Below the pieces are notes generated by a model. The model was not told the DNA's origin and made no database searches. It saw only the letters and a list, made by a program, of their open reading frames with translations. This document shows, piece by piece, positions 8,717 to 19,562 of a stretch of 33,521 nt of DNA. The DNA is taken from assembly GCA_026391415.1 (NCBI GenBank), contig JAPLEL010000048.1, positions 1 through 33,521 on the forward strand, in the 5' to 3' direction. The stretch is from Bacteroidota bacterium (GTDB lineage: Bacteria; Bacteroidota; Bacteroidia; Chitinophagales; Chitinophagaceae). A program made the translations under genes and the position numbers. Each line of letters begins with the position of its first letter. Positions within the stretch are counted from its first letter, which is position 1.

Positions 8717-10531
8717 ATGGAAATAAGAAACATTGCTATTATTGCTCACGTAGATCATGGCAAAACAACATTAGTAGATCGTATTCTACAAACTACAAAA
8801 GTATTCAGAGATAACCAAGACGCCGGTGAGCTCATCATGGACAGCAATGACCTTGAAAGAGAAAGGGGTATTACTATTTTCAGTAAGAATGCTGCGGTAA
8901 CTTATAACGGAGTTAAGATAAATGTAATTGATACCCCAGGTCACAGTGATTTTGGTGGAGAAGTTGAGCGTGTGTTGAAAATGGCCGATGGTGTAATTTT
9001 ATTAGTAGATGCATTTGAAGGACCAATGCCACAAACACGATTTGTATTACAGAAAGCTTTGCACCTAAACTTGCACCCTATTGTAGTAATCAATAAAGTA
9101 GATAAAGCCAATTGCCGCCCCGATGAAGTACACGATGCGGTTTTTGAATTATTCTTTAACCTCGATGCAACAGAAGAGCAATTAAATTTCTCTACTTTTT
9201 ATGGTAGTGGAAAAAATGGTTGGTTCAACGATAGCCTTATACAAACAGAAGATATTATTCCTTTAATGGATGGCATCATTAAATATGTACCAGCTCCAAA
9301 AGTTAACGAAGGAACTTTGCAAATGCAAATCACTTCATTAGACTATTCTTCTTTCTTAGGACGTATTGCCATTGGTAAAGTAACCCGTGGTAAAATCAAA
9401 GAAAGTCAAACAATTGCACTAGTTCAAGCCGACGGTTCTGTAAAAAGAAGCAAAGTGAAAGAACTATATGTGTTTGAAGGAATGGGTAAGCGTAAAGTTT
9501 CAGAAGTATTAACTGGCGATTTGTGCGCAGTTGTAGGATTAGATGATTTTACAATTGGTGATACAATTGCAGATATTGAAAATCCAGAAGGATTACCAAT
9601 TATTAGTGTTGATGAGCCTACTATGAGTATGACTTTCAGCATTAACAATTCACCTTTCTTTGGTAAGGACGGAAAATTTGTTACTTCTCGTCACTTGCGT
9701 GATCGCTTGATGAAAGAAACAGAAAAGAACTTGGCATTGCGTGTAGAAGATACCGATAGTGCAGATAGCTTTTTAGTTTTTGGTCGTGGTATTTTACACT
9801 TAGGTATTTTAGTTGAAACCATGCGCCGTGAGGGGTATGAGTTAACAGTTGGAAATCCGCAAGTATTGGTAAAACACATTGATGGAAAAAAACACGAACC
9901 TTTCGAGAACTTGGTAGTTGACGTTCCTGCCGATTTTAGCGGAAAAGTAATTGACCTAGTTACCCAACGCAAAGGCGAAATGCAAATCATGGAAAGCAAA
10001 GGTGAAATGCAACACCTTGAGTTTGAAATACCTTCGAGAGGTTTGATTGGTTTACGTTCTCAAATGCTTACCAATACTGCAGGGGAAGCTGTTATGGCGC
10101 ACCGTTTTATTGAATACAAGCCTTGGAAAGGACCAATTCCTGGAAGAAGTAATGGTGTGTTAATTGCAAAGTTTCAAGGAACAACAACTGCTTATTCAAT
10201 TGATAAATTACAAGACCGTGGCGCATTCTTTATTGAGCCAGGTGAAGAAGTATATGTTGGTCAAATTATTGCTGAGCATATTAAACCAGGTGATTTAAAT
10301 GTAAATGCGGTGGAGATGAAAAAACTAACTAACCACCGTGCAAGCGGTAGTGATGATAGCGTTCGTATCACTCCAAAATTGCAGTTTACTTTAGAAGAGT
10401 GTATGGAATATATTCAACAAGATGAGTGTATTGAAGTAACTCCTAAAATTATCCGTATGCGTAAAGTAGTATTAAACGAAGACGACAGAAAGAAGAGTTC
10501 TAAGAGCATGCAAAGTGAAGCTGTAAGCTAA
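8717..10531 (+). CDS. typA: Translational GTPase TypA/BipA
   Basis: NIAIIAHVDHGKTTLVDRIL, ERERGITIFSKN, DTPGHSDFGGEVERVL, NKVDK; full length. Confidence 0.97.
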   Translation: MEIRNIAIIAHVDHGKTTLVDRILQTTKVFRDNQDAGELIMDSNDLERERGITIFSKNAAVTYNGVKINVIDTPGHSDFGGEVERVLKMADGVILLVDAFEGPMPQTRFVLQKALHLNLHPIVVINKVDKANCRPDEVHDAVFELFFNLDATEEQLNFSTFYGSGKNGWFNDSLIQTEDIIPLMDGIIKYVPAPKVNEGTLQMQITSLDYSSFLGRIAIGKVTRGKIKESQTIALVQADGSVKRSKVKELYVFEGMGKRKVSEVLTGDLCAVVGLDDFTIGDTIADIENPEGLPIISVDEPTMSMTFSINNSPFFGKDGKFVTSRHLRDRLMKETEKNLALRVEDTDSADSFLVFGRGILHLGILVETMRREGYELTVGNPQVLVKHIDGKKHEPFENLVVDVPADFSGKVIDLVTQRKGEMQIMESKGEMQHLEFEIPSRGLIGLRSQMLTNTAGEAVMAHRFIEYKPWKGPIPGRSNGVLIAKFQGTTTAYSIDKLQDRGAFFIEPGEEVYVGQIIAEHIKPGDLNVNAVEMKKLTNHRASGSDDSVRITPKLQFTLEECMEYIQQDECIEVTPKIIRMRKVVLNEDDRKKSSKSMQSEAVS

Positions 10532-10552
10532 ACCAAGCAGGTTTAATTATAT

Positions 10553-10588
10553 TCAATCCCCGGTAATTCATTTTATCGGGGATTTTTT
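10553..10588 (+). terminator. Intrinsic terminator downstream of typA
   Basis: AATCCCCG...CGGGGATT followed by T run. Confidence 0.7.
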
Positions 10589-10612
10589 ATGTGATGCTTG
10601 AATAAAGGGCAT

Positions 10613-10663
10613 AAAAAAACTAGCATTGTTATTTGATTACTCAAACAAACAACAATACTAGTG
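10613..10663 (-). terminator. Terminator downstream of the secreted-protein gene on the minus strand
   Basis: ACTAGCATTGTT...AACAATACTAGT inverted repeat; on minus strand followed by a T7 tract (plus-strand AAAAAAA). Confidence 0.6.
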
Positions 10664-10680
10664 TACTAATTACTTAAAAA

Positions 10681-11100
10681 CTATTTATTGTTAGACCTTA
10701 CTTCGGCAATTATTTTAGTACTAAATTTTATATCAAAAATTTCTTTGAATGATCCATTGTTTGTTTGGATCATAAAAGTCAATTTGCTTAAATCTTGGTC
10801 GTTTTGCAAGATGAATCTTTTATCAAATAATTTCTCGGAATATTTTTCTTGAAACAATGGCTCGCCATTTTCATCCAATACAAATACTCTAAAACTTTTT
10901 CCAGTTTCGTTGTTGAATTTTACATTGAAGAAAATATTTTCTTCAGTGGTTCCTACAAATTTCACTTCTACATTTTTAGACGTTGGATCGGTTTCATTTT
11001 TTGAAACTGTTGTTGCATTTGCAGAAAGTAAAAATATTACAGCAAATAAATTGCTTAATAAAAATCTTTTTGCGATGGTGTTAATGGTTTGCTTTTGCAT
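10681..11100 (-). CDS. Small secreted protein of unknown function
   Basis: N-terminal signal peptide-like KRFLLSNLFAVIFLLSANA, followed by a FxVxxxNxxGxxxxVxVLDENGEPLFQEKYS beta-rich segment. Confidence 0.65.
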   Translation of the reverse strand: MQKQTINTIAKRFLLSNLFAVIFLLSANATTVSKNETDPTSKNVEVKFVGTTEENIFFNVKFNNETGKSFRVFVLDENGEPLFQEKYSEKLFDKRFILQNDQDLSKLTFMIQTNNGSFKEIFDIKFSTKIIAEVRSNNK

Positions 11101-11366
11101 AACTTTTTATTTTAAACATGAATAAATAAATACTTGATGGCACAAGCAATTTTGTTAGGCAAGCAATTGAATCTAAAATGGCTGAAGCAAGGCTTCGAAG
11201 TGTTAGATGAAGTAGCAGTATGATCGGAACAATCAATTGAATTTCATCGATCGCTATTTCAAGGGTTAATACTTATAACTAAAAAAGGTAACCTCCATTT
11301 AAGAAAATCACCTTGTTATTAAAAAGTTAATGGAGTGCAACTAAATGAATATCAGTTGTTTGAAAA

Positions 11367-12365
11367 CTATTTTTTATTTAGTGTTTCCCATAACAAATCT
11401 TTTAATTCTGTTAATCCTTTATTAGTAATAGAAGAAATAAATACCAATGGAATATTTGAAGGCAACTCCTTTGCAATGGCTGTTTTTAGTTCTTCGTCTA
11501 ACATATCAGACTTACTAACTGCAATTACAAAATCTTTTTGTAACATTTCTGGATTGTATTCTTTCAATTCATTTCTAAGAATTTCAAATTCTTTTTTATG
11601 GTCGTCACTATCTGCTGGAATTAAAAATAGCAAGGCAGAATTTCTTTCAATATGTCTTAAGAATCGATGCCCTAGTCCTTTTCCTTCTGCGGCTCCTTCA
11701 ATAATTCCGGGTAAATCTGCTATACAAAAAGATTTGTTATCGCGGTATTCTACCATGCCTAATTGCGGCTTTAAAGTAGTAAAAGCATAGTTGGCAATTT
11801 TGGGTGTAGCCGAAGTAATTACAGAAAGTAAAGTAGATTTTCCTGCATTAGGAAATCCTACCAAACCTATATCTGCCAATACTTTTAACTCTAAATTTTT
11901 CCAACCTTCAATGCCTGGTTCGCCGGGTTGTGCGTGTTCTGGAACTTGGTTAGTGGGTGTTGCAAAATTGCTATTACCCAAACCGCCTCTTCCACCACGC
12001 ATCCAAATAACTTCTTGTCCGTCTTCTAATATTTCAACTTCTATTTTTCCTGTTTCTTCGTCTTTTGCAATAGTGCCTAATGGTACTTCTATAATTACAT
12101 CTTCGCCATCTCTTCCAGTACAATTATTTTTACTGCCACGTTCTCCGTCTTCGGCCAATACATTTTTAAAATAGCGTAAATGCAATAGGGTCCATAAATT
12201 ACTGTTGCCTCTTAGTATAATATGTGCACCCCTTCCTCCATCGCCACCATCGGGTCCGCCCATTGCAGTTAATTTATTGCGCATTAAATGTTTAGCGCCT
12301 GGGCCGCCATGACCTGTTTTGCAAAAAATTCTTATATAATCAATGAAGTTATTTTTTTCTGACAC
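11367..12365 (-). CDS. obgE: GTPase Obg
   Basis: [43 protein letters not shown] and G1 [12 protein letters not shown]. Confidence 0.95.
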   Translation of the reverse strand: MSEKNNFIDYIRIFCKTGHGGPGAKHLMRNKLTAMGGPDGGDGGRGAHIILRGNSNLWTLLHLRYFKNVLAEDGERGSKNNCTGRDGEDVIIEVPLGTIAKDEETGKIEVEILEDGQEVIWMRGGRGGLGNSNFATPTNQVPEHAQPGEPGIEGWKNLELKVLADIGLVGFPNAGKSTLLSVITSATPKIANYAFTTLKPQLGMVEYRDNKSFCIADLPGIIEGAAEGKGLGHRFLRHIERNSALLFLIPADSDDHKKEFEILRNELKEYNPEMLQKDFVIAVSKSDMLDEELKTAIAKELPSNIPLVFISSITNKGLTELKDLLWETLNKK

Positions 12366-12454
12366 TGGGTAATTTAATTATTAAATGAATGCAATTGAAT
12401 ATATGGCAAAGTTACACTAATGTTTGCGGAAAGCAGCATCTATACGCTATTTGG

Positions 12455-12877
12455 CTATACAATGGCTTTGCCTGTTCTAAAACAAGTGCCTTTAAATACA
12501 GCCACTTTACTGCCAGCTTGATTGGTTATTGTTATTTGATACAAGCCTGTTGATTGACCATTATGAATTTCAGTAGTTTCCGCAGTAATCGTATCATTTT
12601 CATATACTGGTTTAATAAAATTAATAGCAGACTCTAATGTAACTGATGCCTTATTGCGACCATTACAGGCAAGTGCCAACGCAGTATCTGCTAAAGAGAA
12701 AACAATGCCTCCATGCGCTATTCCAATGGCATTGATCATTTCGGGTCTTATGCGTAATAATATTTTACTATATCCTTCTTTAATAGCAACTAATTCAACC
12801 CCTAACCATTGGCCAAACAAATCGTCTGCAATAATTTTTAATGCAATTTTATTGGCTAATTGGTCTTGTTCATTCAT
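12455..12877 (-). CDS. Hotdog-fold thioesterase (PaaI family)
   Basis: NAIGIAHGGIVFSLADTALALACN hotdog signature. Confidence 0.88.
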   Translation of the reverse strand: MNEQDQLANKIALKIIADDLFGQWLGVELVAIKEGYSKILLRIRPEMINAIGIAHGGIVFSLADTALALACNGRNKASVTLESAINFIKPVYENDTITAETTEIHNGQSTGLYQITITNQAGSKVAVFKGTCFRTGKAIV

Positions 12878-12878
12878 G

Positions 12879-13478
12879 TTATAATGATTGGTTGGTTAAG
12901 CCACCTACTAAAATGGTTACCATATTTTCTTCTAATTCTGAAGCGCTAATTTTTTGTTTTGAACGGTGCCAACTTTCAATACCACTAATAGCATGTAAGA
13001 TGATTAATACTGCGGTTGCTGCATCAATTTTTTTTATTTCATTATTGTGGATACCCTGCTCAATAATTGCAGCAAATCTTTTGCGATAAATGCGTCGTTG
13101 GTTTTGAAAATTTGAAAGATATGGATCCGACAAATGTTTCCACTCTCTATCACTCACATATACTTCTTCGTAATGCTGAATCATTTCATTGATATGAAAG
13201 CGCAATAACTTTTCAATTTTTTCAATAGCTGTTGTGTTTTGAGATTCTACTTCATCCATCTTGTGTAAAAAACGATTGGCAACACTAAAGCATAATTCGT
13301 GTAATAATTCGGTTTTTGATTTGATATGGTTATACAAACTGGCCGCTTCTACACCCACTGCTTCGGCTAAATCGCGCATGCTAGCTGCTTTAAAACCTTT
13401 TTCTCTAAACAAAGCTGCTGCCTTGGTTACAATCACATCTTTTCTAGAGAGATGGTTGTCTGTTTTGATTCTTGCCAT
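12879..13478 (-). CDS. TetR/AcrR family transcriptional regulator
   Basis: VTKAAALFREKGFKAASMRDLAEAVGVEAASLYNHIKSKTELL HTH. Confidence 0.92.
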   Translation of the reverse strand: MARIKTDNHLSRKDVIVTKAAALFREKGFKAASMRDLAEAVGVEAASLYNHIKSKTELLHELCFSVANRFLHKMDEVESQNTTAIEKIEKLLRFHINEMIQHYEEVYVSDREWKHLSDPYLSNFQNQRRIYRKRFAAIIEQGIHNNEIKKIDAATAVLIILHAISGIESWHRSKQKISASELEENMVTILVGGLTNQSL

Positions 13479-13494
13479 AGCACGAAGATAAGAT

Positions 13495-13544
13495 ACTAAC
13501 GAATGTTAGCGGTATTTGGCTTGAAAAAACTTTTAATCGTTAGT
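13495..13544. promoter_or_regulatory. Candidate TetR-family operator cluster
   Basis: CTAAC-GAAT-GTTAG (13496-13509) and ACTAACG (13495-13501)/CGTTAGT (13538-13544) inverted copies directly upstream of the TetR gene. Confidence 0.45.
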
Positions 13545-13656
13545 TTTTGGGATACATTTTAGGGCCATTTTAAAGCGTTTTAAAATAGTAACCTCCTCCA
13601 TTAATGCATTCTACAGAAATACATTAGTTTCGCCGACCAACATTAAATTATATAAT

Positions 13657-14577
13657 ATGTCTTTAGTAGTAGTAGGATCTATGGCTTTTGATGCCATTGA
13701 AACCCCTTTTGGGAAAAGTGATAAAATTATTGGCGGCGCAGGAACTTATATTGCCTGGTGTGCCTCAAATTATACAGCTGTAAAGCAAATTTCAGTGGTT
13801 GGAGGTGATTTTCCTGAATCGGAACTTACGGCACTAACCAATAGAAATGTAGATTTAGAAGGGGTTCAAATTAAAAAAGACGAGAAAACTTTTTTTTGGA
13901 GTGGCCGCTATCATTTAGATATGAATTCGCGTGATACTTTAGAAACACAGTTGAATGTGCTAGAAAATTTTCAACCAGTTGTTCCCGAAAGCTACCAAGA
14001 TTGCGAGTTTTTAATGTTGGGTAATTTAGCTCCATCAGTTCAAAGAAGTGTGATTGAGCAATTAAAGAACAGACCTAAGTTAATTATCATGGATACCATG
14101 AATTTCTGGATGGAAATTGCCATGGATGACTTAAAAAAAACCATTTCAATGGTGGATGTTTTAATGGTGAACGACAGCGAAGCACGCCAATTAAGTGGTG
14201 AGTTTTCATTGGTAAAAGCCGCTAAGTCTATCTTACAAATGGGTCCTAAATACTTAATTATTAAAAAAGGCGAACACGGTGCTTTATTGTTCCATGAAAA
14301 TAAAGTTTTCTTTGCGCCAGCATTACCATTAGAAGAAGTGTTTGATCCTACAGGTGCAGGTGATACTTTTGCTGGTGGATTTATTGGTCATATTGCAAAA
14401 ACAAAAGATATCTCTTTCAATAATATGAAAACAGCTATTATAGTTGGTTCTGCAATGGCTTCTTTTTGTGTTGAAAAATTTGGCACACAACGTTTAAGAG
14501 AAATTAATAAAGCTGATATTGATAGTAGAATTGCAGAGTTTGTACAACTAGTAAATTTTAATATTGACCTAGTGTAA
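13657..14577 (+). CDS. PfkB-family carbohydrate/nucleoside kinase
   Basis: GGAGTYIAWCASNY, LIIKKGEHGALLF, DPTGAGDTFAGGFIGHIA. Confidence 0.92.
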   Translation: MSLVVVGSMAFDAIETPFGKSDKIIGGAGTYIAWCASNYTAVKQISVVGGDFPESELTALTNRNVDLEGVQIKKDEKTFFWSGRYHLDMNSRDTLETQLNVLENFQPVVPESYQDCEFLMLGNLAPSVQRSVIEQLKNRPKLIIMDTMNFWMEIAMDDLKKTISMVDVLMVNDSEARQLSGEFSLVKAAKSILQMGPKYLIIKKGEHGALLFHENKVFFAPALPLEEVFDPTGAGDTFAGGFIGHIAKTKDISFNNMKTAIIVGSAMASFCVEKFGTQRLREINKADIDSRIAEFVQLVNFNIDLV

Positions 14578-14598
14578 TAGGTTGCATTGAAAAATAAT

Positions 14599-14630
14599 TT
14601 TGGCATTCAAAAGGTTTCGCAATAGTTTCG
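14599..14630 (+). promoter_or_regulatory. Candidate promoter of the asd leader
   Basis: TTTG (14599-14602) N20 TAGTTTCG (14623-14630), one mismatch from TAnnTTTG. Confidence 0.45.
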
Positions 14631-14637
14631 CACCACA

Positions 14638-14682
14638 ATGATGATTTTAAAACATACAAAACGTACCAAGAAACCTCTCTAA
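14638..14682 (+). CDS. Candidate attenuator leader peptide MMILKHTKRTKKPL (14 aa)
   Basis: ATGATGATTTTAAAACATACAAAACGTACCAAGAAACCTCTCTAA; 9 of 14 residues are Met, Ile, Lys or Thr; stop codon 3 nt upstream of an antiterminator strand. Confidence 0.6.
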   Translation: MMILKHTKRTKKPL

Positions 14683-14684
14683 AA

Positions 14685-14732
14685 GGAAGGTGACTCAACG
14701 TTGTGTATGCTGAATATACTTAGAGGCCTTCC
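14685..14732 (+). promoter_or_regulatory. Candidate antiterminator pairing in the asd leader
   Basis: GGAAGG (14685-14690) is complementary to CCTTCC (14727-14732), which lies in the 5' arm of the terminator; mutually exclusive with terminator. Confidence 0.55.
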
Positions 14733-14754
14733 CAAACTGGGGAGGCCTTTTTTT
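14724..14754 (+). terminator. Intrinsic terminator/attenuator upstream of asd
   Basis: AGGCCTTCCC (14724-14733) AAACT GGGGAGGCCT (14739-14748), 10-bp stem with one GU, T7 (14748-14754). Confidence 0.85.
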
Positions 14755-14845
14755 AGGCTCATCACAACAGATACAATTGTAGATAAAGAATCAATTAATT
14801 AATCAATTTCGTAAAAACAATCCCCAAGGGGGCGGAGGTTAAAAA

Positions 14846-15802
14846 ATGAAAGTAGCCGTAGTAGGTGCCACTGGTTTAGTAGGTACTAAAATGTTGCAAG
14901 TATTAGCAGAACGTAATTTTCCAGTTACAGAAATTATTCCTGTAGCATCTGAAAGATCAGTGGGTAAGGAAGTGATATTTAAAGAGAAGTCATATAAGGT
15001 AGTTAGCATGGAAGATGCTATTGCAGCAAAACCTGCTGTAGCAATATTTTCTGCTGGTGGTAGTACTTCATTAGAGTGGGCGCCAAAATTTGCAGCCGCT
15101 GGTATTCGTGTAATTGACAACTCTTCTGCATGGCGCGTAAATGCCAATGTATTAACTGCAGAAGATTTTATTATTGCCAATCCAAATTGTTCTACTATTC
15201 AAATGGTGGTTGCATTACAGCCGCTACACTTAAAATATAAAATTAAACGTGTGGTAGTTAGCACTTACCAAAGTGTTACAGGCACTGGTAAAAAAGCAGT
15301 AGACCAACTCTTTAATGAGCGCAAAGGTATTGAAGGTGAGATGGCTTATAAATATGCTATTGACTTAAATGTGATTCCACAAATTGATGTTTTCTTAGAT
15401 AATGGTTACACCAAAGAAGAAATGAAAATGGTGAAAGAAACCAATAAAATTATGCAAGACGATAGTATTCGTGTAACGGCTACTACTGTTCGTATTCCTG
15501 TTGTGGGTGGTCATAGCGAAAGTGTGAATGTTGAATTTGAAAATGAATTCGATTTAGTTGAATTGACAAATGTTTTAAAAAATGCTCCAGGTATTATTGT
15601 TCAAAATGACGATGCCAATCAACTATATCCAATGCCTTTATGGGCACACGAAAAAGACGAGGTATTTGTAGGCCGTTTGCGCAGAGACGAATCACAAGAT
15701 AAAACTTTGAATATGTGGATCGTAAGCGATAATTTACGCAAAGGTGCTGCTACCAATGCTGTGCAGATTGCAGAATATTTATTAAGCAAGGGATTGTTAT
15801 AA
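14846..15802 (+). CDS. asd: Aspartate-semialdehyde dehydrogenase
   Basis: VAVVGATGLVGTKMLQVL, catalytic Cys in ANPNCSTIQMV, STYQSVTGTG, VGGHSESV; GGAGG SD-like at 14834-14838. Confidence 0.95.
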   Translation: MKVAVVGATGLVGTKMLQVLAERNFPVTEIIPVASERSVGKEVIFKEKSYKVVSMEDAIAAKPAVAIFSAGGSTSLEWAPKFAAAGIRVIDNSSAWRVNANVLTAEDFIIANPNCSTIQMVVALQPLHLKYKIKRVVVSTYQSVTGTGKKAVDQLFNERKGIEGEMAYKYAIDLNVIPQIDVFLDNGYTKEEMKMVKETNKIMQDDSIRVTATTVRIPVVGGHSESVNVEFENEFDLVELTNVLKNAPGIIVQNDDANQLYPMPLWAHEKDEVFVGRLRRDESQDKTLNMWIVSDNLRKGAATNAVQIAEYLLSKGLL

Positions 15803-15810
15803 TTTTTTAC

Positions 15811-16482
15811 TTAGTCTTCCAAAGCCCTATTTAAAAACACAATCATAGGTTGTAATGCTTCAAAAGCATTACTAATATTTTTTACTAATGACTGCTCGGT
15901 TAGTTCCTTGTCTGTGATGGGCGCAATGGCTATCCAACTTTTTAATTTAATATACGCAATTGCAGGGTTGTCTTTTTCATATCCTTTGGGCTCACGGATA
16001 AGTGTCATGCCTTCAGATTTATCTAAATCAGTATACTGCGTTTTAAATTTTTTGGTAGATAAAATTTCATGAAACTCCGTCCAGTTATAATCAATTTCTT
16101 GTCGAACCTTTTTTAATTTGTCTGGTTCGGCCATGTACAAACCGCCACCTACAAAACTATTGCCACCTGGCTCAAAATGAAAATAGTAACCTGCTGTAAA
16201 TGATTTTTTTCCTCTACTATTAATGCTTGCACCCATATTAGTTTTATAGGGGGCTTTGTTTTTACTAAATCGAACATCCCTATTAATTCTAAAAATACAT
16301 TCCTTGGCAGTTAGTGTTGCAATCGATGCGTCTTTAGCACCATGCTTTTGAATAATTTGATCTACTAATTGTATGAAATCTAATTTAACTGTTTCGTAAT
16401 TTTTTCTATTTACATCAAACCACTCTTTTGAATTATTTTTTTTCAATTGTTTTAAAAATTGCAAGGAGTTTGTTTGTAGCAT
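15811..16482 (-). CDS. DUF2461 family protein
   Basis: FLKQLKKNNSKEWFDVNRKNYE, FRINRDVRFSKNKAPYKTNMGA, GYYFHFEPGGNSFVGGGLYMAEPD. Confidence 0.88.
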   Translation of the reverse strand: MLQTNSLQFLKQLKKNNSKEWFDVNRKNYETVKLDFIQLVDQIIQKHGAKDASIATLTAKECIFRINRDVRFSKNKAPYKTNMGASINSRGKKSFTAGYYFHFEPGGNSFVGGGLYMAEPDKLKKVRQEIDYNWTEFHEILSTKKFKTQYTDLDKSEGMTLIREPKGYEKDNPAIAYIKLKSWIAIAPITDKELTEQSLVKNISNAFEALQPMIVFLNRALED

Positions 16483-16486
16483 AGTA

Positions 16487-18528
<2,042 letters not shown>

Positions 18529-18668
18529 GCAAATTAATTGGGCGATAAAGTTAAGTGCTAGATTGGATTAGAACAGCCTTACTATGTAAAAGGTACACAT
18601 TATCTGATAATTTAGTAACTTGACCCCAGATTGTACAAAATAGCGATTGCTTTTTAACTTTTGTGGCC

Positions 18669-19406
18669 ATGAAAAAAAATTATCTAGAAAAAAACAAGCC
18701 CGAGCACCTGATAAAGGATGCTAAATTATTAGTGGTGAACTATCCAAAAGTGCCTCTAACAGTTGACTGTGTGATTTTTGGTTTTGAAGAAAACAAGTTG
18801 AAAGTATTGGTTATTAAGAGTGACTTGGAATATTACAAAGAACATTACTCCCTTTTGGGCGATATAGTCAAAGACAACGAAGAGTTAGACGAAGCCGCTT
18901 ATCGTATTTTAAAGGAGCGTACAGGCATGAACGATGTATTTCTAGACCAAGTAAGGGCTTTTAGCCATCCCAATAGACATCCAGGAGGCAGAGTTATTAC
19001 AGTTGCTTATTGTTCCTTATTAAATATTAACCACCATCAGTTAAAAATTCACGACAATGACCTTAACTGGCATAGTTTGTCTGATTTGGCTGAAATGGCG
19101 TTTGACCACAAAGAAATTGTGGACCAATGTTATGCATGGCTTCAAAAGCGCATTCAAGAACATCCACTAGGTTTCAATTTGCTCCCGGTTAAGTTTTCAT
19201 TGCGGGAATTACAAAATTTATACGAAGCTATTTTGGCTGTAAGCCTTGATAGGAGGAACTTTCGTAAAAAATTTGCCTCAATGGACTTACTAATTGACAT
19301 TGATGAAATGGAGCAAGATGTGCCCCATAGGCCAGGAAAATTATACAAATTCAACTTCGAGAAGTACGAGAAAAGTAAACGTAAATGGATAGGGATTGAT
19401 TTTTAG
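18669..19406 (+). CDS. Nudix-domain transcriptional regulator (Nudix hydrolase fold plus C-terminal winged helix, NrtR/AraR-like)
   Basis: VDCVIFGFEENKLKVLVIKS, degenerate Nudix box region (GDIVKDNEELDEAAYRILKERTG), C-terminal LLPVKFSLRELQNLYEAILAVSLDRRNFRKKF winged helix. ORF track starts at GTG 18663; ATG 18669 is preferred. Confidence 0.85.
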   Translation: MKKNYLEKNKPEHLIKDAKLLVVNYPKVPLTVDCVIFGFEENKLKVLVIKSDLEYYKEHYSLLGDIVKDNEELDEAAYRILKERTGMNDVFLDQVRAFSHPNRHPGGRVITVAYCSLLNINHHQLKIHDNDLNWHSLSDLAEMAFDHKEIVDQCYAWLQKRIQEHPLGFNLLPVKFSLRELQNLYEAILAVSLDRRNFRKKFASMDLLIDIDEMEQDVPHRPGKLYKFNFEKYEKSKRKWIGIDF

Positions 19407-19480
19407 ATGGTTAGAGCCACTATAGATCTTTTCTAATTAATAACGCTGCACGAAAAGGGAAAAGAAAAAAAATTTCTTTT

Positions 19481-19499
19481 TTGTGTAAAAAATACACAA
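19481..19499. promoter_or_regulatory. Operator-like inverted repeat 1
   Basis: TTGTGTA-AAAAA-TACACAA. Confidence 0.65.
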
Positions 19500-19508
19500 C
19501 TTTGTACC

Positions 19509-19531
19509 TAATGTGTTAATTCAACACATTA
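19509..19531. promoter_or_regulatory. Operator-like inverted repeat 2
   Basis: TAATGTGTT-AATTC-AACACATTA, same TGTGT-N7-ACACA core, centre 30 bp from repeat 1. Confidence 0.65.
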
Positions 19532-19562
19532 AGCACGCAAACGATTGCGAACAAATTGCCTC

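Noticed and set aside
11288-11336. CTCCATT...AATGGAG stem after obg as an RNA element
   Set aside because: Long A/T-rich loop and weak stem; most likely part of an obg terminator region.
14638-14754. Known riboswitch (lysine, SAM, THF) before asd
   Set aside because: I could not match any conserved core of these classes; the leader peptide explains the features better. An Infernal/Rfam scan would be decisive.
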